Source of the DNA: Flavobacterium lipolyticum
Lineage (GTDB): Bacteria; Bacteroidota; Bacteroidia; Flavobacteriales; Flavobacteriaceae
Reading direction: 5' to 3'
Assembly (NCBI RefSeq): GCF_020905335.1
Contig: NZ_JAJJMN010000001.1
Span: 1,054,001-1,118,000 of the forward strand
DNA length: 64,000 nucleotides
Below, one piece after another: positions 16,690-25,402 of this stretch (within the stretch, counting starts at the first letter, position 1; every line of letters starts with the position of its first letter). The notes beneath the pieces were generated by a model, which saw nothing but the letters and a program-made list of their open reading frames with translations, was not told the DNA's origin and ran no database searches. The position numbers and the translations under genes are program-made.

Positions 16690-17006
16690 GGAACGTGGGC
16701 TTCGACTCCGCTCAGCCGGACAAGCGTTGTCGCTATCCTCTTGAAGTACAAATGTCACCCTGAGCGGAGTCGAAGGCTCATAAACCGTAAAGGCTTCGAC
16801 TCCGCTCAGCCGGACAAACGTTGTCGCTATCCTCTTGAAACCTAAATGTCACCCTGAGTGGAGTCGAAGGCTCACAAACCGTTAAGGCTTCGACTCCGCT
16901 CAGCCGGACAAACGTTGTCGCTATCCTCTTGAAGTACAAATATCACCCTGAGTGGAGTCGAAGGCTCACAAACCGTAAAGGCTTCGACTTCGCTCAGCCG
17001 GACAAT
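16690..17006. repeat. 94-bp palindromic repeat array, block 2 (3 units and a partial)
   Basis: The same repeat as block 1, in the same orientation: GGCTTCGACT at 16698, 16792, 16886 and 16980, again exactly 94 bp apart. The fourth unit stops after the left arm and GGACAA. Units 1 and 3 carry GAAGTACAAAT where most other units have GAAACCTAAAT. Confidence 0.95.
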
Positions 17007-17012
17007 GCAGTG

Positions 17013-17045
17013 CACAAAAAAACCTGCTCTAAAAAAGAGCAGGCT
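17013..17045 (-). terminator. fabH terminator
   Basis: CCTGCTCT / AGAGCAGG stem and, leftward, a T7 run, 28 nt past the fabH stop. Confidence 0.93.
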
Positions 17046-17072
17046 ATGAAATATAATGCAAGATGAATTAAT

Positions 17073-18080
17073 TTACCACTTAATGATTGCACTTGCCCAG
17101 GTAAAACCACTACCAAAGGCAGCCAGTACAACTGTATCTCCGGATTTGATTTTTCCTTGCTCCCATGCTTCAGTCAAAGCAATCGGAATAGAGGCTGCAG
17201 TAGTATTTCCGTACTTCTGAATATTATTGTGTACCTGATCGTCACTCAATTTGAATTTGTTTTGAATGAATTGTGAAATTCTTAAATTCGCCTGATGAGG
17301 AATCAACATATCAATATCTGAAACCTGTAAACCATTTGCTTCTAATCCTTCATTGATTACTTCAGCAAAACGAACCACTGCATTTTTAAATACAAACTGT
17401 CCATTCATATACGGATAATAACTCTCATCATTAGGATCATTATCTGCTATAATATCGGTTACCCAGCGCGCTCCCATTCCCGGTGCCTGCAGAGCTAGTT
17501 CTTCAGCATGCTGTCCTTCTGAATGCAAATGGGTAGATAAGATTCCTTTGGTCAAATCCTCTTCACGGCTTATAACTGCCGCTCCTGCTCCATCTCCAAA
17601 AATTACCGAAACTCCACGTCCACGAGTAGTCATATCCAGTCCTGTCGAATGTACTTCTGAACCAATTACCAGGATATTTTTATACATTCCGGTTTTGATA
17701 TACTGATCGGCAACCGACAATGCATAAACAAAACCAGAACATTGATTTCTAACATCCAGTGCTCCTACAGTACGTAATCCTAAATCACGCTGTACCAAAA
17801 CTCCAGGTCCTGGAAAATAATAATCCGGACTTAAGGTAGCAAAAACTACAAAATCAATATCTTCTTTGGCGACGCCAGAACGTTCTATAGCAATTTTAGC
17901 TGCTTTTACACCCATTGTAGTTGTGGTATCTTCCCCACGAATAATATGTCTACGCTCCTGAATTCCAGTTCTCTCCTGAATCCATTCGTCATTGGTATCA
18001 ATTATCTTAGACAAATCATCGTTGGTCACAACATTTGAAGGGACATAATATCCTAAGCCCGCTATTTTTGAATGATACAT
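17073..18080 (-). CDS. fabH: 3-oxoacyl-ACP synthase III (FabH)
   Basis: A 335-residue condensing enzyme that starts fatty acid synthesis by joining acetyl- (or branched acyl-) CoA to malonyl-ACP. The catalytic triad is visible: Cys114 in 'VRNQCSGFVYAL', His262 in 'IPHQANLRI' and Asn292 in 'KYGNTTAASIP'. The N-terminal 'TNDEWIQERTGI' is also typical. Bacteroidota often carry more than one FabH; this copy stands alone and not in a plsX-fabH-acc cluster, so it may be the second type. It is monocistronic, with TAAATTTG 33 nt upstream and a strong terminator. Confidence 0.95.
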   Translation of the reverse strand: MYHSKIAGLGYYVPSNVVTNDDLSKIIDTNDEWIQERTGIQERRHIIRGEDTTTTMGVKAAKIAIERSGVAKEDIDFVVFATLSPDYYFPGPGVLVQRDLGLRTVGALDVRNQCSGFVYALSVADQYIKTGMYKNILVIGSEVHSTGLDMTTRGRGVSVIFGDGAGAAVISREEDLTKGILSTHLHSEGQHAEELALQAPGMGARWVTDIIADNDPNDESYYPYMNGQFVFKNAVVRFAEVINEGLEANGLQVSDIDMLIPHQANLRISQFIQNKFKLSDDQVHNNIQKYGNTTAASIPIALTEAWEQGKIKSGDTVVLAAFGSGFTWASAIIKW

Positions 18081-18112
18081 ATTGTTTTATTATTTGTTAA
18101 AAAATTGTAATG

Positions 18113-18120
18113 CAAATTTA
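18113..18120 (-). promoter_or_regulatory. -7 promoter element of fabH
   Basis: TAAATTTG on the minus strand, 33 nt before the fabH start. Confidence 0.55.
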
Positions 18121-18344
18121 AGTATACTTTAAAACATTAACGTCCAAATTAGTGTTTTTTTCGTAATTGGCAATTCAATATACTTTAATTATAAATAGGA
18201 TTCTGACAGTTTATATTCTGAAAAAACAATTTTTACCTGAAAAATGTGAAAAGTATCAAAAATAACACCTAAAATGTAACAAGTTTGAAGTATTTTAGTC
18301 AAACATATAGGAATACCAAACTCTAAACTCCTAAAATTCACATT

Positions 18345-20756
18345 ATGAAATTAAAGGTTACATTACTTTTGTTTCTTAACATTGGCTTTTTTGCCTTTGC
18401 ACAAGAAAATCTCACTTACCAAAAACCATCAAAATCTATCTTAGATTTAGCCGATTACGAAAAAGCTCCTACAGTATCGATGGATACTAAAAAGGAGAAT
18501 ATGTTATTAATGTACAGAAGTACATACAAAACACTCGATGATTTAAACCAGGACGAACTTCGCTTAGGAGGTTTAAGAATTAATCCGGTAACAAACATTT
18601 CCAGCTCTGTAACTTATACGACAAATTTAAAGCTAAGAAAAATTAGCGGTAAAGAAGAAGTTCAGGTTTCGGGATTACCTCAAAATCCAAAAATAAGCAA
18701 CATCCTTTGGTCTCCAAATGACAAGAAAATAGTGTTCTCTCACACCACAAATTCAGGTGTCGAACTTTGGTTTCTGGATGTTGAAACTGCAAAAGCAACG
18801 AAACTTACTGAGGCAACTGTTAATGCCAATTTAGGAAATCCGTTTAGCTGGTTCTTAGACAATGAGACTATTTTGGTAAAAATGCTTCCAAAAAACAGAA
18901 AACCATTATTGGATCCTAAAAATGATTTACCAACCGGTCCAATTATCTCTAATACAGCAGGAACAAAATCTCAAAACAGAACGTTTCCTGATATGTTGAA
19001 AAATCAAAGTGACGAAATTAATTTTGAAAACATCACCACTTCTGAACTTTACAAAGTTAATCTTAACGGAAATGCTACATTGTTTAAAGAAGCTGCAATG
19101 TATTACGGAGAAAGAATTTCGCCAGACGGTAATTATATTATGCTGACCACGATTCAAAAACCATTTTCTTACGTAGTTCCTTTATACCGATTCCCATCCA
19201 GAACTATTGTTTATGATGCGAGAGGAAAAGAGATCAAAATAGTTAATGAAGTTCCGTTAAACGAAATAATACCAAAAGGTTTTATGGCTGTTCGAAAAGG
19301 AAAAAGAGAAATGGCATGGAGAAATGATAAACCTGCAACCTTATCTTATGTTGTGGCTTTAGATGAAGGTGATCCTGCCAATAAGGTTGATTGTAGAGAT
19401 GAAGTTTTTCTTTGGAACGCTCCTTTTACAAGCGAAGCAACTTCTTTAGCAAAAGTTCCACAGCGTTACGACGATATTATTTGGGGTAATGACAATGTGG
19501 CTTTTCTAACAGATCAATGGTACGACACCCGTAATACCAAAACCTACCTGATCAATCCGGCAAACCCAGCTCAACAGCCAAAAGTAATTACAGACAGAAA
19601 CCAACAGGATGTTTACTCAGATCCTGGAGTTTTTGAAACCAGAAAGAACGAATACAACAAATATGTTCTGGCGATTGAAAAAGACAACGCTTATCGTATT
19701 GGAGATGGATATACGAAAGAAGGACAATTTCCTTTTATTGATGAATTCAATCTAAAAACGTTACAATCCAAACGTATTTATACCTCACCGTATAAAGACA
19801 AAAAAGAAGATTTACTTGAAATTGAAGATTTTAAAGCAGGGAAAGTTTTGGTACAAATTCAGTCTAAGAGTGAATATCCGAATTATTACTTTAGAAATAT
19901 CAAAAAACAAAACAGCTTAACACCAATTACTTCTTTCAAAAACCCGTTTGAAAGCATTAAAAATGTGAGTAAGGAAGTGATCAAATACAAGCGTAAAGAT
20001 GGTCTTGAACTTTCAGGAACTTTATATTTACCAGCCGGTTACGACAAAGCAAAGAAAGAAAAGTTACCTTTATTAATCTGGGCTTATCCAGCTGAATACA
20101 AAGACAGAAACAGTGCCGGACAATCGACTCAAAATTCAAATGAATTCACTACTCCTTATTACGGATCGTTTGTGTATTGGGTAACCAAAGGGTATGTTGT
20201 TCTTGATGATGCTGCTTTCCCTATCATTGGTGAAGGCACTACAGAACCTAATGATAACTTTATGCCACAATTAGTAGCCAATGCTGAAGCTGCAATTGAT
20301 GCTGTTGATGCTTTAGGATACATTAACCGTAAAAAAGTAGCTATTGGAGGTCACTCGTATGGTGCATTTATGACTGCCAACTTACTGACTCACTCCAACC
20401 TTTTTGCTTGTGGAATCGCCCGAAGCGGTGCTTATAACAGAACGCTGACTCCTTTTGGGTTCCAAACAGAACAACGTAATTACTGGGAGGTTCCGGAAGT
20501 GTATACTAAAATGTCTCCTTTTATGAATGCCGACAAAATGAAAACACCACTTTTGTTAGTTCATGGTGAGGCCGACAATAATCCAGGAACTTTCACTTTA
20601 CAAACAGAGCGTTACTATCAGGCTTTGAAAGGCTTAGGAGCAACCGCAAGAATGGTTATTCTACCAAAAGAAGCACATAGTTATGTTGCCAAAGAAAACA
20701 TTTTACACTTACTTTGGGAACAAGATCAGTTTTTAGAAAAATATCTGAAAAACTAA
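18345..20756 (+). CDS. S9 family prolyl oligopeptidase-like exported peptidase
   Basis: An 803-residue protein with a signal peptide (cleavage near FFAFAQ), a beta-propeller-like N-terminal region (about 30-530, with 'WSPNDKKIVFSH' and 'ISPDGNYIMLTT' blades) and a C-terminal alpha/beta hydrolase domain. The catalytic triad is readable: Ser671 in 'GGHSYGAF', Asp744 in 'VHGEADNN' and His778 in 'KEAHSYV'. It belongs to the group of long S9 peptidases related to glutamyl endopeptidase of plastids; exact specificity cannot be told from sequence. It probably acts in the periplasm on peptides taken up for nutrition. Monocistronic, with a downstream terminator. Confidence 0.92.
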   Translation: MKLKVTLLLFLNIGFFAFAQENLTYQKPSKSILDLADYEKAPTVSMDTKKENMLLMYRSTYKTLDDLNQDELRLGGLRINPVTNISSSVTYTTNLKLRKISGKEEVQVSGLPQNPKISNILWSPNDKKIVFSHTTNSGVELWFLDVETAKATKLTEATVNANLGNPFSWFLDNETILVKMLPKNRKPLLDPKNDLPTGPIISNTAGTKSQNRTFPDMLKNQSDEINFENITTSELYKVNLNGNATLFKEAAMYYGERISPDGNYIMLTTIQKPFSYVVPLYRFPSRTIVYDARGKEIKIVNEVPLNEIIPKGFMAVRKGKREMAWRNDKPATLSYVVALDEGDPANKVDCRDEVFLWNAPFTSEATSLAKVPQRYDDIIWGNDNVAFLTDQWYDTRNTKTYLINPANPAQQPKVITDRNQQDVYSDPGVFETRKNEYNKYVLAIEKDNAYRIGDGYTKEGQFPFIDEFNLKTLQSKRIYTSPYKDKKEDLLEIEDFKAGKVLVQIQSKSEYPNYYFRNIKKQNSLTPITSFKNPFESIKNVSKEVIKYKRKDGLELSGTLYLPAGYDKAKKEKLPLLIWAYPAEYKDRNSAGQSTQNSNEFTTPYYGSFVYWVTKGYVVLDDAAFPIIGEGTTEPNDNFMPQLVANAEAAIDAVDALGYINRKKVAIGGHSYGAFMTANLLTHSNLFACGIARSGAYNRTLTPFGFQTEQRNYWEVPEVYTKMSPFMNADKMKTPLLLVHGEADNNPGTFTLQTERYYQALKGLGATARMVILPKEAHSYVAKENILHLLWEQDQFLEKYLKN

Positions 20757-20769
20757 ATCACCACAAAAA

Positions 20770-20806
20770 ACTAACCGGACAGATTTTAAAAACCTGTCCG
20801 GTTTAA
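20770..20806 (+). terminator. terminator after the S9 peptidase
   Basis: AACCGGACAG / CTGTCCGGTT hairpin, 15 nt after the stop codon, followed by a weak T tract. Confidence 0.85.
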
Positions 20807-20808
20807 TA

Positions 20809-20849
20809 ATAAAAAAAGCCATAAACTTAATCGATTAATTTATGGCTTT
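20809..20849 (-). terminator. terminator of the ABC ATPase gene
   Basis: AAAAGCCATAAA paired with its complement across an ATCGAT centre; leftward it ends in T7. It directly abuts the convergent terminator. Confidence 0.88.
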
Positions 20850-20853
20850 TATT

Positions 20854-21804
20854 TTATAGATAGTTCAAACCTAAAAATATTTCCTGTTCGAGAGGCAGGT
20901 CAATTTCACTTTCAAAAAAGATTAATTGTCTTTTATAAACCGTTTCGATGAGATAGTGATTCCCTCTAAAATAAGTTCTTCTGATTTTTACCGGTAAATT
21001 AGACTCGGTAACCATTTTAAACTGATGTGGATAAACTAGAGTTTTATGCATTTGATCTTCGTAAGGAACCAAAACATGAGTAGGAACTTCGTTGACCTCT
21101 CCAAAAAGTGAGGCTACATATTTCGTTTCAGGGTCTTCATAAATTTTTGTTGGGTTGTCTTTAATGAGGACCTCTCCGTTACGCATTACAATCGCTTCAT
21201 CAGCAAATGACAAAGCATCCGTACTATCGTGTGTAGCAATAATGCAGGTAATTCCTTTTTGCTTCAAATAGCGAAATAAATTTCGGCGCAATGCATTTTT
21301 TCTGAAAGCATCAATTTGACTGAACGGCTCATCCAATAAAATCACTTCGGGTTCTAAAGCCAAAACTCGCACCAGCGCCACTCTCTGCTGTTGACCCCCA
21401 CTCAAAAATTTAGCTTTCACGTTTGAAAACTGCTCCATTTCTACCATCTCCAATAATTCCTGAACACGCAGTTTTTTCATGTTTGCAAAACCATTCGAAA
21501 GAAACTTCCCAACATTTTCCGCAACTGTTTCATAAGGAGACAAATCAAAATCCTGAGCCAGATATTTCATGAATGGCATTCCGGGAATCAAATTGTACTT
21601 TGGTCCCAAAACAGGTTTTTCATTATAAAAAATCTTGCCTTCATCCAGGTTATACAAACCGTACATGAGTTTTAAAAGTGTACTTTTTCCGCAGCCGCTT
21701 TCTCCAATAATGGCAATATTCTCACCTTTATTTATGGTAAAAGAAACGTTTTTTATAACAGGATTTTCGGTGTACGAAAAAGAGATATTTTGAATGTCGA
21801 GCAT
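20854..21804 (-). CDS. ABC transporter ATP-binding protein (FbpC/PotA-like), orphan
   Basis: A 316-residue ABC ATPase. Walker A is GESGCGKST at 34-42, the Q-loop is 'YLAQDFDLSP', the signature is 'LSGGQQQR', Walker B is 'VILLDEP' and the H-loop is 'IATHDS'. The C-terminal 90 residues ('LPVKIRRTYFRGNHYLIE') look like the regulatory/TOBE-type domain of importers for iron, sulfate, molybdate or polyamines. No permease or binding-protein gene is next to it and it has its own promoter element and terminator. The partner is therefore encoded elsewhere or the protein has another role. Confidence 0.9.
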   Translation of the reverse strand: MLDIQNISFSYTENPVIKNVSFTINKGENIAIIGESGCGKSTLLKLMYGLYNLDEGKIFYNEKPVLGPKYNLIPGMPFMKYLAQDFDLSPYETVAENVGKFLSNGFANMKKLRVQELLEMVEMEQFSNVKAKFLSGGQQQRVALVRVLALEPEVILLDEPFSQIDAFRKNALRRNLFRYLKQKGITCIIATHDSTDALSFADEAIVMRNGEVLIKDNPTKIYEDPETKYVASLFGEVNEVPTHVLVPYEDQMHKTLVYPHQFKMVTESNLPVKIRRTYFRGNHYLIETVYKRQLIFFESEIDLPLEQEIFLGLNYL

Positions 21805-21822
21805 GGGTTATATTTGAAAGTT

Positions 21823-21830
21823 CAAATTTA
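21823..21830 (-). promoter_or_regulatory. -7 promoter element of the ABC ATPase gene
   Basis: TAAATTTG on the minus strand, 19 nt before the start codon. Confidence 0.5.
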
Positions 21831-21849
21831 CAATGTTTAATTTCTAAAG

Positions 21850-21880
21850 TCAAAAAAAGCTGCTTCAATTTATGAAACAG
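21850..21880 (-). terminator. terminator of the lipocalin-ompA pair
   Basis: AAAAGCTG-CTTC / GAAA-CAGCTTTT stem with a leftward T7 run, 30 nt after the OmpA-family stop. Confidence 0.88.
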
Positions 21881-21909
21881 CTTTTAAGAAATTTTATTGT
21901 AGATTGAAA

Positions 21910-22605
21910 CTATTTTCCAGCCTGAGCTTTAGCATCATTTACCATTTTGTCGTTTGCAGTGATAGAAAACTCTACACGACGGTTTTGTGCTCTTCCTTCC
22001 GGTGTGTCGTTTGTCGCAATTGGATCAACAATACCTAAGCCTGAAGTTTTGAAACGGCTTGATTTTAATCCTTTTGAAACTAAATAAGCCTGTACCGAAG
22101 CAGCTCTTTGTCCTGAAAGTGTCAAATTGTATTCCGGTCTTCCTGTATTATCAGTATATCCAAAAATTTGAATATCAGTATCTCCATACTCGTTAAATAC
22201 CGGTACCAGTTTATCTAAATTTGCTTTAGCCTGAGGCGTCAAAGAAGATTTATTAGTATCAAAACGTACTGCATTTTCATTTAAAGTTAAGTGAATTCCT
22301 TCTCCTACTCTTTCTACGTTTGCACCTGGTAAAGCCTGATCAATTTCACGGGCTTGTTTGTCCATTTTGTTTCCAATAAGAGCACCAGTTCCTCCACCTA
22401 CAGCAGCTCCAATTGCAGCTCCCAAAGCAGCATTTCCACCTTTTCCTAGGTTATTTCCTAAAACAGCACCTATGATACCACCCGCAACTACTCCAATTCC
22501 GGCACCTTTTTGTGTGTTATTTGCATTTTTTACGGAATCGCAGCTTGTAAAAAAACTTGCTACTACTAGCAAACAACTCAAACTTAAAACGGTTATCTTT
22601 CTCAT
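21910..22605 (-). CDS. OmpA family lipoprotein (YiaD-like)
   Basis: A 231-residue protein with a lipobox (FFTSC, Cys22), a glycine-zipper segment at about 35-82 with many GxxxG steps ('GAGIGVVAGGIIGAVLG'), and an OmpA C-terminal peptidoglycan-binding domain (about 110-220). The latter carries 'FDTNKSSLTPQAKANLDKL', 'IQIFGYTDNTGRPEYNLTLS' and 'NRRVEFSI', with the conserved Asp and Arg for diaminopimelate binding. It should tether the outer membrane to the cell wall. It lies 18 nt downstream of a lipocalin-family lipoprotein gene and is probably cotranscribed with it. Confidence 0.93.
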   Translation of the reverse strand: MRKITVLSLSCLLVVASFFTSCDSVKNANNTQKGAGIGVVAGGIIGAVLGNNLGKGGNAALGAAIGAAVGGGTGALIGNKMDKQAREIDQALPGANVERVGEGIHLTLNENAVRFDTNKSSLTPQAKANLDKLVPVFNEYGDTDIQIFGYTDNTGRPEYNLTLSGQRAASVQAYLVSKGLKSSRFKTSGLGIVDPIATNDTPEGRAQNRRVEFSITANDKMVNDAKAQAGK

Positions 22606-22623
22606 CTTTTTATATTTTTATTT

Positions 22624-23127
22624 TTAATTGGCTCTTTGAAATTGGTACACTACATCTTTTGTTTGTCCACCTACGTTAATGTTATCGATCAACTGAAATG
22701 AATTATCAGTCAAACCTGCAACTTTTAATAGGTATCCATCTCTTACCTTTTTAGCTTTTATCCCAGCATCTAAAATTTTAAGAACAAACATTCCCTGATT
22801 ATTAACACTCCAAACAATTGGTGAGTTAAATCCGGTGCAGCTTGCTGCTGTCAAAGCCATTGACCCTTTGTTGTTATTTGAAATGAAATTCCACGTACTT
22901 CCGATGAAGCATTTAGAATCTGCAAGATCAAAAGAATTTACCTTGATATATTCAGAACCGGGATAAGAAACATTGGTTAAAACCCAATTTCCTTTAATAG
23001 CTACCTGAGTAGGTCTGTCAAGTTTAGTCGATAGTGTGGGTGCTCCATTTGAAGCTGTTGTAGACGAAGCTGATTTACACGCAAAAAACATCGCGGCCAT
23101 CATGCAAATGAAAATAATTTTCTTCAT
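22624..23127 (-). CDS. lipocalin-family lipoprotein
   Basis: A 167-residue lipoprotein. I use the ATG at 23125-23127 because it begins a proper lipoprotein signal (MKKIIFICMMAAMFFACKS, Cys17); upstream in-frame starts add a poor N-terminus. The mature part has the small lipocalin-like pattern of Bacteroidota: 'GNWVLTNVSYPG', 'FIGSTWNFISNNNKGSMAL', 'IVWSVNNQGMFVLKI' and 'DVVYQFQRAN'. The ligand is unknown. It forms an apparent operon with the OmpA-family gene downstream, with a strong TATCTTTG element 54 nt upstream. Confidence 0.82.
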   Translation of the reverse strand: MKKIIFICMMAAMFFACKSASSTTASNGAPTLSTKLDRPTQVAIKGNWVLTNVSYPGSEYIKVNSFDLADSKCFIGSTWNFISNNNKGSMALTAASCTGFNSPIVWSVNNQGMFVLKILDAGIKAKKVRDGYLLKVAGLTDNSFQLIDNINVGGQTKDVVYQFQRAN

Positions 23128-23180
23128 TTTGTACATTTTTTTTAGAGTTAATACTGACACGTTTAACAATTATTATACCA

Positions 23181-23188
23181 CAAAGATA
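23181..23188 (-). promoter_or_regulatory. -7 promoter element of the lipocalin-ompA pair
   Basis: TATCTTTG on the minus strand, followed by GTGG; matches TANNTTTG. Confidence 0.65.
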
Positions 23189-23331
23189 CAATTCATAGGG
23201 ATATCTCGGGTTTCAGAATCTAATTATTTTCTTTCAAAATTAACACTTGCGCCATTTTGTCACCCAAAAAACAATTGGTATTCTATTTGAAGAAATGAAA
23301 ATCATCACATTAAACTAAAAAATAAAAAAAT

Positions 23332-25215
23332 ATGACAACAGGTAAAATTAATGTTTCGGTAGAAAACATCTTTCCCTTAATCAAAAAATTCTTATACAGC
23401 GATCACGAAATTTTCTTACGTGAGCTTGTTTCCAACGGAACTGACGCTACTTTAAAACTAAAACATCTTATTAGTATTGGCGAAGCTAAAGTAGAATACG
23501 GAAATCCGGTTATCGAAATCAAAGTAGACAAAGAAGGAAAAAAAATCCACATTATCGATCAGGGTCTTGGAATGACTGCTGACGAAGTGGAAAAATACAT
23601 CAATCAGGTTGCTTTTTCAGGAGCTGAAGAATTCCTTGACAAATACAAAGATTCTGCTAAAGATTCAGGAATTATTGGTCACTTTGGTCTTGGTTTTTAT
23701 TCCGCTTTTATGGTTGCAGAAAAAGTAGAAATCATTACAAAATCATACAAAGATGAACCTGCAGCTCACTGGACATGTGACGGTAGCCCTGAGTTTACCT
23801 TAGAACCTGCTGATAAAACTTCACGTGGTACTGAAATCATCCTGCACATTGCTGAAGATTCTCTTGAATTTTTAGAAGATTCAAAAATCAGTGGATTATT
23901 GAACAAGTACAACAAGTTTATGCCTGTGCCAATTAAATTTGGAACCAGAACAGAAACACTTCCAAAACCGGAAGATGCTCCTGAAGATTATGTCAATGAA
24001 ACTGTTGAAATCGACAACATCATCAACAATCCAAATCCGGCATGGACGAAACAACCAACTGAATTATCTGACGAAGACTACAAAAACTTTTACAGAGAAT
24101 TATATCCAATGCAGTTTGAGGAGCCGTTGTTCAACATTCACTTAAATGTAGACTACCCTTTTAACCTAACCGGAATTTTGTACTTCCCTAAGTTAGGTTC
24201 GGACATGCAGATTCAAAAAGACAAAATTCAATTGTACCAAAACCAGGTTTACGTTACAGATAATGTAGAAGGAATTGTACCTGAATTTTTAACGATGTTA
24301 AAAGGTGTTATTGATTCTCCGGATATTCCATTGAACGTTTCCCGTTCAGGATTACAAGCTGATGGCGCTGTTAAAAAGATCTCAAACTATATCACTCGTA
24401 AAGTAGCTGATAAACTAAAAGCTTTGTTCAATGAAAATCGTGCTGATTTTGAACAAAAATGGAACGACATTAAAATCGTTTTAGAATACGGAATGCTTTC
24501 TGAAGATAAATTCTACGAAAAAGCCGGTGCGTTTGTGTTGTACCCAACAGTTGATGATACCTACTTTACTCTGGAAGAATTAAAAGAAAAATTAAAAGAA
24601 AATCAAACTGACAAAGACGGAAAACTGATCGTCCTTTATGCCGGAAACAAAGATGCACAGCATTCTTATATTGAAACAGCAAAAGAAAAAGGATATGAAG
24701 TATTACTCTTAGATTCACCTATTATCTCACACTTAATTCAAAAAATTGAAAGTGACAATAGTGGTTTAACTTTTGTACGTGTAGACTCTGATCACATTGA
24801 TAATTTAATCAAGAAAGAAGAAAACACCATTTCTAAATTGTCAGATGAAGAAAAAGAAACATTAAAAACATCTTTAGAAACTTACATCCCTAAAGCATAC
24901 TCTGTACAACTGGAAGCAATGGACAGTCAGGCGGCTCCATTTATCATCACCCAACCTGAATTCATGCGAAGAATGAAAGAAATGAGTCAGTCAGGTGGTG
25001 GCGGAATGTTCGGAATGGGCAATATGCCGGAAATGTACAATTTGATTGTAAATACTAATTCAGACTTAGCGTCAAGCATCCTGAACACAGAAGACAAAAC
25101 ACATCAGGAACACTTGGTAAAACAAGCTTTAGACTTAGCAAAATTGTCACAAAACTTATTAAAAGGAGAAGCTTTAACCGCTTTCGTAAAAAGAAGTTTT
25201 GAAATGATTAAATAA
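23332..25215 (+). CDS. htpG: molecular chaperone HtpG (Hsp90)
   Basis: A 627-residue Hsp90, close to the 624 of E. coli. The N-terminal GHKL ATPase has 'FLRELVSNGTDAT' (the ATP-binding Asn), 'IDQGLGMT' (Asp of the DxGxG box) and 'GHFGLGFYSAFMVAEKV'. The middle domain carries the catalytic Arg in 'LNVSRSGLQADGAVKKI'. The dimerisation domain follows; about 560-580 there is a Gly/Met-rich insert ('SGGGGMFGMGNMPEM') seen in Bacteroidota HtpG. Cytoplasmic stress chaperone. Monocistronic with a terminator; divergent from the lipocalin gene. Confidence 0.97.
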   Translation: MTTGKINVSVENIFPLIKKFLYSDHEIFLRELVSNGTDATLKLKHLISIGEAKVEYGNPVIEIKVDKEGKKIHIIDQGLGMTADEVEKYINQVAFSGAEEFLDKYKDSAKDSGIIGHFGLGFYSAFMVAEKVEIITKSYKDEPAAHWTCDGSPEFTLEPADKTSRGTEIILHIAEDSLEFLEDSKISGLLNKYNKFMPVPIKFGTRTETLPKPEDAPEDYVNETVEIDNIINNPNPAWTKQPTELSDEDYKNFYRELYPMQFEEPLFNIHLNVDYPFNLTGILYFPKLGSDMQIQKDKIQLYQNQVYVTDNVEGIVPEFLTMLKGVIDSPDIPLNVSRSGLQADGAVKKISNYITRKVADKLKALFNENRADFEQKWNDIKIVLEYGMLSEDKFYEKAGAFVLYPTVDDTYFTLEELKEKLKENQTDKDGKLIVLYAGNKDAQHSYIETAKEKGYEVLLLDSPIISHLIQKIESDNSGLTFVRVDSDHIDNLIKKEENTISKLSDEEKETLKTSLETYIPKAYSVQLEAMDSQAAPFIITQPEFMRRMKEMSQSGGGGMFGMGNMPEMYNLIVNTNSDLASSILNTEDKTHQEHLVKQALDLAKLSQNLLKGEALTAFVKRSFEMIK

Positions 25216-25249
25216 AACTTTTAGCAATATAAGTTTTCAAAATTAGAAT

Positions 25250-25290
25250 TTAAGCCCTGCAAGTAAACTTGCGGGGCTTTTTATTTTTAG
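25250..25290 (+). terminator. htpG terminator
   Basis: AAGCCCTGCAAGT / ACTTGCGGGGCTT hairpin followed by a T-rich tail. Confidence 0.93.
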
Positions 25291-25402
25291 AAAAACAAGC
25301 CTCAATTAAGCCCCACTGAATCCAAGCGGATTTTTTTATCGTATTTCATTTTTTTCGTTACATTTGATTGCCTTTTAATCTAATCAAAAAACAAAAACTA
25401 CT

